Below are positions 1-5,109 of a DNA stretch of 7,593 bases, piece after piece. Numbering within the stretch: position 1 is the stretch's first letter; every line of letters starts with the position of its first letter. The DNA is from Acidobacteriota bacterium. GTDB taxonomy: Bacteria > Acidobacteriota > Vicinamibacteria > Vicinamibacterales > Fen-181. Below the pieces are notes generated by a model, which did no database searches, was not told the origin of the DNA, and saw nothing but the letters and a program-made list of their open reading frames with translations. Where the stretch lies: assembly GCA_003157675.1 (NCBI GenBank), contig PMKG01000380.1, positions 1-7,593 of the forward strand. The letters are read 5' to 3'. A program made the position numbers and the translations under genes.

Positions 1-458
1 ACCGACCGGGTGCCGTTGAAGGAAACGACGCCGAGAATCACGATGACCGCGAGTCCGGCGATACCCCACAGCGCTTTCTTTGCCACGATCACACCTCCTC
101 CGGCCATGCCGGCCTTGCGGACGAACTCCGGGTGACCCGTGCTCCGCTCGGAATGATGCGCGAACCCAGGAAAAAGTTGGTGCCCAATCGCGCCGGCGAC
201 CGAGGCGAGACGCCGGTGCCAGGCGGCGCGGGCGGACGAGACCGTGGCGACGGCCGCCATCACCCGATCCGTGAACTCCTTCGGCGGCTGGAGCTGCCCG
301 CTCGCATTGACGAGACTGGCCAGCCGATTCAGGCTCTCGGCCCTGGCGCGCAGGGCCGGATCGGACGCCAGGCGGGTGTGCAGGCGCTCGGTCTCCTCGG
401 CCGAGAGGGTGCCGTCCAGCGCGCCCTGCAGGAGTTCTTCGTCCGAAGGCCCGATCAT
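1..458 (-). CDS. putative single-pass membrane anti-sigma factor (3' end cut by window edge)
   Basis: A continuous reading frame runs from an ATG at 458-456 off the left edge, giving 152 codons so far. The N-terminal part starts MIGPSDEELLQGALDGTLSA, then has an acidic, Leu/Arg-rich helix and a PPKEFTDRVMAAV segment. This layout is usual for cytoplasmic anti-sigma domains, where a short DGxLS helix is followed by an E/R-rich helix and a 'RV(M/L)AxV' helix. A hydrophobic stretch at about residues 129-147 (ALWGIAGLAVIVILGVVSF), flanked by two Lys on the N side, predicts one membrane helix with the rest outside the cytoplasm. No cysteine is present in the visible part, so it is not a classical zinc-binding (HxxxCxxC) anti-sigma factor. 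Its start codon overlaps the sigma stop as ATGA, implying coupled translation and near 1:1 synthesis. By context it probably holds the upstream ECF sigma factor inactive. An internal GTG at 86 with a GGAGG in front could be mistaken for the start of a separate small gene, but the frame is unbroken across it. Function is inferred from position and architecture, not from a diagnostic motif. Confidence 0.72.
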   Translation of the reverse strand, partial: MIGPSDEELLQGALDGTLSAEETERLHTRLASDPALRARAESLNRLASLVNASGQLQPPKEFTDRVMAAVATVSSARAAWHRRLASVAGAIGHQLFPGFAHHSERSTGHPEFVRKAGMAGGGVIVAKKALWGIAGLAVIVILGVVSFNGTRS

Positions 459-1006
459 GATGTGTTCCTCCAAGCCAGGAGGTCCTCGCCAAGCCGTTGC
501 CGCGCCGAGTAAAGTCTCGACTTCACGGTCTTCTCCGGCACGCCCAGCGCCTCGGCGATCTCGAGGTAAGACAGGCCGGCGTAATGCCGAAGCACGACGA
601 CCTCACGGTAGGCCGGCGGCAGCCGCAGCAACGCCGACTGCACGCTCGCCCTCAACTCTGCCTGCTCGGCGTCGCGGTACGGATCCTCCCGCGTGGCCAG
701 GCCCGGGTCGAGCGGCTCCAGAAACCGCCGGGACCTTCGGACGTTCAAGCACTCGTTCACCAGGATGCGGTACAACCAGCTGAAGAACTTGTGCCCGTGG
801 TCGAACGACTGGAGCTTCTGGTAGGCGTGGACGAACGCATTCTGCGCGGCATCGGCCGCTTCGTCGCCGTCGCCGAGCATCCTGGCGGCCACGGTGAACA
901 GCACGCGCTGATACCGTTCGACCAGCGGCCGGAACGCCGCCGGGTCGCCGCCGAGGCACCGCTCGACGAAGACGATGTCGTCGTCCTCGTCCACAGTCAA
1001 TGACAC
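455..1006 (-). CDS. ECF-type RNA polymerase sigma factor (RpoE-like, sigma-70 family)
   Basis: This is a 183-residue protein, a normal ECF length. Sigma region 2 covers about residues 13-92, with the typical DAAQNAFVHAYQKLQSFD helix and FFSWLYRILVNECLNVRR, which bind core polymerase and the -10 element. Region 4 covers about 124-176, with LPPAYREVVVLRHYAGLSY followed by the helix-turn-helix EIAEALGVPEKTVKSRLYSA that reads the -35 element. The frame stays open upstream to 1525, but that extension lies antisense to the kinase gene and lacks sigma features. The start is therefore placed near the GTG at 1006-1004; TTG at 1000 and GTG at 994 are alternatives. A GGGAGG (1016-1011) sits 4 nt before the GTG and 10 nt before the TTG, so the exact start is uncertain by a few codons. 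Its TGA stop overlaps the ATG of the membrane anti-sigma candidate. The sigma factor presumably directs RNA polymerase to a stress regulon, possibly including its own promoter; the target is not visible. Confidence 0.95.
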   Translation of the reverse strand: MSLTVDEDDDIVFVERCLGGDPAAFRPLVERYQRVLFTVAARMLGDGDEAADAAQNAFVHAYQKLQSFDHGHKFFSWLYRILVNECLNVRRSRRFLEPLDPGLATREDPYRDAEQAELRASVQSALLRLPPAYREVVVLRHYAGLSYLEIAEALGVPEKTVKSRLYSARQRLGEDLLAWRNTS

Positions 1007-1084
1007 GCCGCCTCCCGGAAAGTTGGCCGAGAAGGCACGACGCGGTGTGTGAGGAAGCGTACATATATCACAATCCCGGGTGGT
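1007..1084. promoter_or_regulatory. divergent promoter region between the ECF sigma pair and the partner-switch operon
   Basis: Only about 78 bp separate the two divergent transcription units. The segment contains the one AT-rich island in this GC-rich neighbourhood, around 1060-1073 (GTACATATATCACAA), which could supply a -10 element on either strand. A TATGAT at 1084-1089 also resembles a -10 box for the plus strand; a transcript from there would favour the ATG at 1112 as the kinase start. I found no convincing -35 and no clear ECF-type GGAAC/GTC pair, so the promoters cannot be assigned. Assignment as a regulatory region rests on position and base composition. Confidence 0.5.
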
Positions 1085-1564
1085 ATGATGGCCGCGTCTC
1101 CGGCGACGATCATGCCTTCGACGCCCCGGGTCACCGTGTTCGTGGCCGCCAGTCCCGCCGGCGTTGTCGCCGCAGGAAATGATCTCGTCCGGTTCCAGGC
1201 GGACCACGGCATGGACCCTGAGGCGGCGTGGCCGGTCCACGTCGCGCTCGACGAAATCCTGTCGAATATCGTGCGGCACGGAGGCTCTCAGGGGAGGGAC
1301 CCGCTCATCGAGGTGTCCTTCGTCATCGACTCCGCCGACCTCGAGGTGACCATCGTCGACGATGGTCCGGAGTTCGATCCTCTGAACCTGCCAGGCCCGG
1401 ACCTCACCTCGTCGATCGATGAGCGCCAACCCGGCGGTCTCGGCGTCCACCTGGTGAAGCGCCTGATGGACCGCGTGGAGTATGCCCGCCGCGGGGGACG
1501 CAACCACCTCGTCATCACCTATCATGTTCGGCCATCGAATCCGCCGGGTCTAGGGAGGGAATAG
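1085..1564 (+). CDS. RsbW/SpoIIAB-like anti-sigma serine kinase (HATPase_c_2, GHKL fold)
   Basis: This is a small GHKL ATPase, about 159 residues from the ATG at 1085. The N box is HVALDEILSNIVRHGG, with the E and N that bind Mg-ATP. The G1 box is IVDDGPEFDP, and the G2 box is PGGLGVHLVKRLMDRVEY. Together these match stand-alone kinases that phosphorylate STAS-domain antagonists and, in the SigB/SigF systems, bind a sigma factor. There is no transmembrane segment and no histidine-kinase dimerisation helix. The start is uncertain: GTG 1049, ATG 1085, ATG 1088 and ATG 1112 are all in frame and none has a strong ribosome site. Family alignment (RVTVFVAASPAGV as first strand and helix) fits 1085-1112 best. 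The gene is first of a three-gene operon; its last codons contain GGGAGGGA (1553-1560), the ribosome site of the STAS gene. It probably phosphorylates that STAS protein; its second partner is not encoded beside it. Confidence 0.9.
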   Translation: MMAASPATIMPSTPRVTVFVAASPAGVVAAGNDLVRFQADHGMDPEAAWPVHVALDEILSNIVRHGGSQGRDPLIEVSFVIDSADLEVTIVDDGPEFDPLNLPGPDLTSSIDERQPGGLGVHLVKRLMDRVEYARRGGRNHLVITYHVRPSNPPGLGRE

Positions 1565-1568
1565 CGGC

Positions 1569-1913
1569 ATGGACATTCACCAGGATCACCAGGGCCGCGT
1601 GCTCGTCGTGGCACCGGTCGGCCGCCTTGACAGCACGACCAGCGAGGCGCTGGAGCAGGCCCTCACGACGGCGCTCGATCAGAGGGAGTGTCAGCTCGTC
1701 GTGGACTTCGAGGGGGTCACGTACATCAGCAGCGTCGGCCTGCGCGTGCTCCTGACCGTCGCCAAGCGGATCCGGGAAGGTCACGGCTCGCTCGTGCTGT
1801 GCGCCCTGGGCGACGCGGTGCGTCAAGTGTTCGAACTGGCCGGTTTCCTGCCGCTCTTCTCGATCGAGCGGGCGCGCGACCTGGCCATCACGCGCTGCGC
1901 GCCGGGCGCGTAG
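1569..1913 (+). CDS. STAS-domain anti-sigma-factor antagonist (RsbV/SpoIIAA-like)
   Basis: This is a single 114-residue STAS domain with the canonical strand-helix pattern. It runs from VLVVAPVGRLDSTTSEALEQ (residues 11-30) to LVVDFEGVTYISSVGLRVLL (43-62) and a C-terminal LAGFLPLFSI segment. The phosphoacceptor loop reads ISSVGL, so Ser54 or Ser55 is the expected target of the upstream kinase; this SSVGL form replaces the Bacillus DS(S/T)GL. Unphosphorylated, such proteins bind the kinase and free its other partner. The start is secure: the ATG follows GGGAGGGA with 8 nt spacing, and only 4 nt separate it from the kinase stop. The phosphatase gene begins 18 nt after its stop. Order kinase-antagonist-phosphatase in one operon is the classical partner-switch arrangement. 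Confidence 0.95.
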   Translation: MDIHQDHQGRVLVVAPVGRLDSTTSEALEQALTTALDQRECQLVVDFEGVTYISSVGLRVLLTVAKRIREGHGSLVLCALGDAVRQVFELAGFLPLFSIERARDLAITRCAPGA

Positions 1914-1931
1914 CCGAGAGGCAAGACAGAG

Positions 1932-3581
1932 GTGGCCGTACTCGAACTGCGCATCGAGGTCGCCGGTGCCTCCCCGCTCTCGAGGACCTTCGACGCAGAG
2001 TCCCTGGTGATCGGTCGGAAGGCGGGCGCCGACATCGTCGTGGACGATGCGAGCGTGTCCCGCCGGCACGCCAGGCTGTTCGCGAAGGAAGGGGCGTGGT
2101 TCGTCGAGGACCTGCACTCGCGGAACGGCTCGCGCCTGAACGGACAGCCGATCTCCGAACCGGTCAGGCTCAAGGGCGGTGACATCGTCCGGGTGGGGGA
2201 TACCCTCGTCCGGATGGTGTCCGCCGGCGGCGAGGCCCCGCCGGCACCGGCGACCATGGCGGCGCCGGTCTCTGACGAGGCGCTCTTCACGGTCCTGAAG
2301 CCGGCTTCGGAGCTGCTTGGGAGGGCAGGGGAGGAGGTCGGGGCTGCCTCGCGCCTGCGCCTGCTCAACGAGGTGCATCGGGCGCTGGCCGCACCCGTCT
2401 CGCGCGAAGACCTCCTCCAGCTGATCCTCGACCGTGCCTTCGCGGTGCTCGAGCCCGAGGATGCGGCGGTATTCCTGAAGGGCGCGAACGGCGAGCTGCA
2501 CCGGGCCGCGGAGCGCCGTTCGTCGCGATCTTCCGGCGCCCTGCTGGTGTCGCGCCGACTCGCCGAGGAAGTGACGACCAAGGGGGCCGCGGCGCTGGTG
2601 CTGGACGCGCAGGCGGACGAGAGGTTCGCCTCGGCCGAGAGCGTCATCCTGTCGGGCGTTCGGAGCATTCTCGCCGCCCCGCTGAGCGACGGCGAGGGCT
2701 GTCTCGGCATGATCGCCCTGTACTCGAACGTCGCGGCGCGCCGTTTCTCCGAGCAGGACCTGGAACTTCTGGTCTCGCTCGGATCGGCGGCCGCGCTTCG
2801 CATACGCAATATCGCACTCGTCGAACAGGAGGCCGAGCGGCGGGTGGTCGATCGCGAACTGGCCCTGGCACGCGACATCCAGATGGGGATGCTGCGGCGC
2901 CAGCCGCTCGGGCGCAGCGACGTGGACGTGGCCGCGCGGCAGGAGCCGGCGCGGCAGGTCGGCGGCGACTTCTACGAGTACCTGATGGACGGCGACCGGC
3001 TGTGGTTCATCGTCGCCGACGTGTCGGGCAAAGGCATGGCCGCGGCGCTGACGATGGCGATGTCGCAGACGCTGTTCCGCGCCATCGCGACGCTACGGCT
3101 GCCGCTCGACGAGGTCATGGCGCGGCTCAACCGCGAAGTGGCGCGGGACAATGAGCGGGGGATGTTCGTCACCGCGCTCGCGGGCTGCCTGGATGTCGCC
3201 ACCGGCCGGCTGGAACTCGCCAACGCCGGCCACAACCTGCCCTACCTCCTGCGGCGGAACGGCACGGTCGATCTCGTGGCCGCCCGCAACGCGCTCGCGC
3301 TCGGCGTGCTCGATAAGGTCACGTTCCCGGTGACCGAACTCCTCCTTGAACCCGGGAACGGGCTCTTTCTGTACACCGACGGCGTCTGCGACGCGCTCGA
3401 CCCGAAGGGCGCCGCGTTCGGCACCTCGGGCATCGAGCGGCACCTGCGCGGGACAGCCAGCCGGCCGGCTGGAGAGATCGTCGACGGCGTGTTCGAGGCG
3501 GTCGCGGCGTTCGCGGGCGAGGCCCCCCAGGAAGACGACATCACGGTGCTCGCGATCCGCCGCGGTCCTGGCGCGTCCTAG
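1932..3581 (+). CDS. FHA-GAF-PP2C (SpoIIE/RsbU-type) serine phosphatase
   Basis: This 549-residue protein starts at a GTG with GAGAGG 9 nt upstream. An FHA domain covers about 5-97, with G28-R29, S43-R44-R45-H46, S63-R64-N65-G66 and N70-G71, the usual phosphothreonine-binding loop residues. A GAF-like sensor follows at about 140-297, then a charged helical linker (about 297-325, LVEQEAERRVVDRELALARD) ending in DIQMGML, the typical lead-in to RsbU phosphatases. The PP2C catalytic domain covers about 330-545. Its metal-binding sequences are intact: QVGGDFYEY (D346), ADVSGKGMAAAL (D363), LYTDGV (D483) and QEDDIT (D535, D536), with NAGHNLPYLL between. It should dephosphorylate the STAS protein encoded just upstream, turning the partner switch on. 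The GAF domain offers a small-ligand or redox input and the FHA domain a link to Ser/Thr kinases; neither signal can be read from sequence. No signal peptide or membrane helix, so it is cytoplasmic. Its TAG stop lies within the CTAG that also ends the convergent gene. Confidence 0.95.
   Translation: MAVLELRIEVAGASPLSRTFDAESLVIGRKAGADIVVDDASVSRRHARLFAKEGAWFVEDLHSRNGSRLNGQPISEPVRLKGGDIVRVGDTLVRMVSAGGEAPPAPATMAAPVSDEALFTVLKPASELLGRAGEEVGAASRLRLLNEVHRALAAPVSREDLLQLILDRAFAVLEPEDAAVFLKGANGELHRAAERRSSRSSGALLVSRRLAEEVTTKGAAALVLDAQADERFASAESVILSGVRSILAAPLSDGEGCLGMIALYSNVAARRFSEQDLELLVSLGSAAALRIRNIALVEQEAERRVVDRELALARDIQMGMLRRQPLGRSDVDVAARQEPARQVGGDFYEYLMDGDRLWFIVADVSGKGMAAALTMAMSQTLFRAIATLRLPLDEVMARLNREVARDNERGMFVTALAGCLDVATGRLELANAGHNLPYLLRRNGTVDLVAARNALALGVLDKVTFPVTELLLEPGNGLFLYTDGVCDALDPKGAAFGTSGIERHLRGTASRPAGEIVDGVFEAVAAFAGEAPQEDDITVLAIRRGPGAS
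3578..3581. other. palindromic CTAG serving as stop codon for two convergent genes
   Basis: The plus-strand phosphatase ends with TAG at 3579-3581, and the minus-strand barrel gene ends with TAG read from 3580 to 3578. The two reading frames overlap by these four bases. No GC hairpin followed by a T-run is present on either side, so termination of either transcript is unexplained and their mRNAs probably have antisense 3' ends. Confidence 0.9.
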
Positions 3582-4852
3582 AAGGCTTCCTGGATGGCGA
3601 GATAGAAGCCGCGCGAGCCGTCCTTGCCCCAGCCCCAGTCCGCGCAGAGGTTGGTGCGCGAGCGCTTGTTCAGCAGCACGCGCAGGCCGAATCCCGCGGC
3701 GGGGGCGTAGGACTGGAAGAGTCGCTCGCCGGTCTCCGCACTGCCGACGGTGGTCAGGTTCGCGAACGCGACCGCGCCCAACAGGCCGTTGCTCGTCAGC
3801 GTGGCCCGGTACTCGGCCTCCCAGTACAGCAGTTGCTCGCCGCGATACCGCCCCTCGCCGTACCCGCGCGCCGACCGGCCATCCATCGACGTCGACGGCA
3901 GGTCCCAGAAGGGGGCGGTGCCGCCGGTCACCAGGTCGCCCAGGAACCAGACAGCCAGCTTCTGCCGTCCGCTCGCGGTGAGCTTCCAGTAGGTGCGGGC
4001 GTCGAGCGACAGCTCCTGCCACGTCGAATCGCCGCCGAGGAAGCGGGCGAAGAAGGTGCGGTAGGTGGCGCTCGCGAGCACGCCGCCGTCGGGATTGATG
4101 CCGTTGTCACGCGTGTCGTAGCGGACGCCGACGTTGAGGCCGCTCGAGGTCTGGTGGTCGGACGCGAAGCCGTGCGCCTCGTTGTAGCTGACGAACTCCG
4201 CCTCGTCCCACCCTTCGAGGCTGGTCGTCCCCGGCCGGATGTTGAAGTGGGTACTGACGTTCAGACCGCCGCCGACGAAGAGTCCTGGCGCCACGTGACG
4301 GTATGCCGTCCCATACAGCTTCATCACGTCCAGCCTCGAGTTGGTGCCCGAGGTGAGCGGCGCATCGGCCCCCAGCGCGTAGGTGCTCTGCGAGGTCCAC
4401 GTCATCTTGCCGTCGGCCAGGAGGAACCAGGCGTCGTCGGTCGTGAACCACGCCATCCGGCCGCCAAAGAGCACCTGGCCGAGCTGCGATACCTTCGCGC
4501 CGCCGATGATGGTCGAGATGTGCGTCGTGGACGGGTCGCCGGCGAAGAACGCCACGTTGCCGGAGAGCCCGCCGGTGAAGCCGGTCGTTGGCTTCGAACC
4601 GATGGTCGGGGCGAGGACGAAGAAGCGGTGCCCGCGGGTGCCGTCATCGTCGGACGCGAGGCCGCTGTGGCGGACGAGGTGCCACAGGTCGTCGACGTCG
4701 ATGGCCGCTGGCGCATGGGGCGCGCCGGGCTGATCTGCCGCTGCCGGAGCGCTGACCGACGACGGGGCGGAATCCGGATGATCCTGGGCGGCGGCTGGAA
4801 CGACGACCAGCGCGCACACGACAACCGAGAGAACAAGGCTCCGCCACATCAT
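3578..4852 (-). CDS. BamA/TamA-family (Omp85-like surface antigen) outer membrane beta-barrel, no POTRA domains
   Basis: This is a 424-residue precursor. MMWRSLVLSVVVCALVVVPA followed by AA|QDHP is a clear Sec signal peptide, with cleavage likely after Ala22. An Ala/Pro-rich linker (about 23-50) leads into a region with alternating aromatic/hydrophobic strands from about residue 76 (FFVLAPTIGSKPTTGFTGG) to the C-terminal Phe. The opening 'P-x-x-x-x-x-P-x-T-x-x' strand, the GVRYDTRDNGINPDGG turn near mid-protein, and the ARGYGEGRYRGEQLLYWEAEYR block (R329-G330-Y331, like the VRGF/Y motif of Omp85 loop 6) place it in the bacterial surface antigen barrel family. A full BamA or TamA would be far longer and carry POTRA repeats; here there is room for none. 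Function of such short barrels is poorly defined; assembly or transport of another envelope component is possible. Start choice: two adjacent ATGs (4852 and 4849) precede the signal peptide, and no good ribosome site is visible. It has its own promoter region, shared with the divergent PPDK-like gene, which contains a Pho-box-like array. Confidence 0.85.
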   Translation of the reverse strand: MMWRSLVLSVVVCALVVVPAAAQDHPDSAPSSVSAPAAADQPGAPHAPAAIDVDDLWHLVRHSGLASDDDGTRGHRFFVLAPTIGSKPTTGFTGGLSGNVAFFAGDPSTTHISTIIGGAKVSQLGQVLFGGRMAWFTTDDAWFLLADGKMTWTSQSTYALGADAPLTSGTNSRLDVMKLYGTAYRHVAPGLFVGGGLNVSTHFNIRPGTTSLEGWDEAEFVSYNEAHGFASDHQTSSGLNVGVRYDTRDNGINPDGGVLASATYRTFFARFLGGDSTWQELSLDARTYWKLTASGRQKLAVWFLGDLVTGGTAPFWDLPSTSMDGRSARGYGEGRYRGEQLLYWEAEYRATLTSNGLLGAVAFANLTTVGSAETGERLFQSYAPAAGFGLRVLLNKRSRTNLCADWGWGKDGSRGFYLAIQEAF

Positions 4853-4895
4853 GAGCGATTTGACCCGAAGACGGTGACCAGCATGAGACGAACCG

Positions 4896-4913
4896 GTGAC
4901 ATATCTGTGACAG
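4896..4913 (-). promoter_or_regulatory. Pho-box-like direct repeat (candidate PhoB/OmpR-family regulator site)
   Basis: Read on the minus strand, this is CTGTCAC-AGAT-ATGTCAC: two 7-bp repeats separated by 4 bp. It matches the E. coli Pho box consensus (CTGTCATAWAWCTGTCAY) at 15 of 18 positions. It lies 44 bp upstream of the barrel gene start. A weak -10 candidate, CATGCT (4885-4880), begins 10 nt after the box, the spacing expected when PhoB replaces -35 contacts. Two more units continue the same 11-bp phase toward the gene: TCGTCTC from 4891 and TGGTCAC from 4880. The divergent PPDK-like gene could also respond. Which regulator binds is inference. Confidence 0.55.
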
Positions 4914-5036
4914 TCGCCCCGCCGCGCGTCAGCGGGACCATTGTGTAGTATCGGCCGGAAGGGGTACGGGCAGGAGAGCCCGACCGGCGAATGGCCGCGG
5001 GAAGTCGTGCCGGATCGCGTGGTGAGAGAGTCACGC

Positions 5037-5042
5037 TATAAT
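5037..5042 (+). promoter_or_regulatory. consensus -10 box (TATAAT) for the PPDK-like gene
   Basis: A perfect TATAAT stands out in GC-rich surroundings, 67 bp upstream of the ATG at 5110. It would start transcription near 5049 and give a leader of about 60 nt. No TTGACA-like -35 lies 16-18 bp upstream (that segment is GATCGCGT), so an activator or an extended contact would be needed, or the match is fortuitous. Confidence 0.5.
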
Positions 5043-5051
5043 CGGGCCCAA

Positions 5052-5079
5052 CCGGGTGTTCCCGCCTCGCGCCACCCGG
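5052..5079 (+). repeat. inverted repeat in the leader of the PPDK-like gene
   Basis: CCGGGTG (5052-5058) and CACCCGG (5073-5079) can pair as a perfect 7-bp GC-rich stem with a 14-nt loop. It would form just after the predicted transcription start and about 20 nt before the ribosome site GGAGAG (5099-5104). No T-run follows, so it is not an intrinsic terminator. It could be a leader structure or an operator dyad, or a chance pairing in GC-rich DNA. Confidence 0.35.
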
Positions 5080-5109
5080 CCGCCCATCCCGCCCCCGCGG
5101 AGAGCTGCG

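Noticed and set aside
1..86. A separate small gene starting at GTG 86 with a GGAGG ribosome site
   Set aside because: The anti-sigma frame from 458 is unbroken through this point, and the segment supplies its expected membrane helix.
1007..1525. Upstream extension of the ECF sigma frame to 1525
   Set aside because: This part is antisense to the kinase gene and has no sigma-like sequence; the conserved region and a GGGAGG place the start near 1006.
1716..1752. SSVGL phosphoacceptor loop in the STAS protein instead of DS(S/T)GL
   Set aside because: This form is common in STAS antagonists outside Bacillus, so it is noted in the gene entry but not treated as novel.
1515..2878. Long minus-strand frames opposite the STAS and phosphatase genes
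   Set aside because: The plus strand encodes complete STAS, FHA, GAF and PP2C motifs; the minus-strand translations show no family features.
3833..4948. 371-codon plus-strand frame opposite the barrel gene
   Set aside because: It is a shadow frame: the minus strand has a signal peptide, Omp85 motif and C-terminal Phe, the plus strand only Arg/Ala/Val-rich sequence.
4967..4982. CGGGC/GCCCG short inverted repeat
   Set aside because: The stem is only 5 bp with no T-run; this is expected by chance in such GC-rich DNA.
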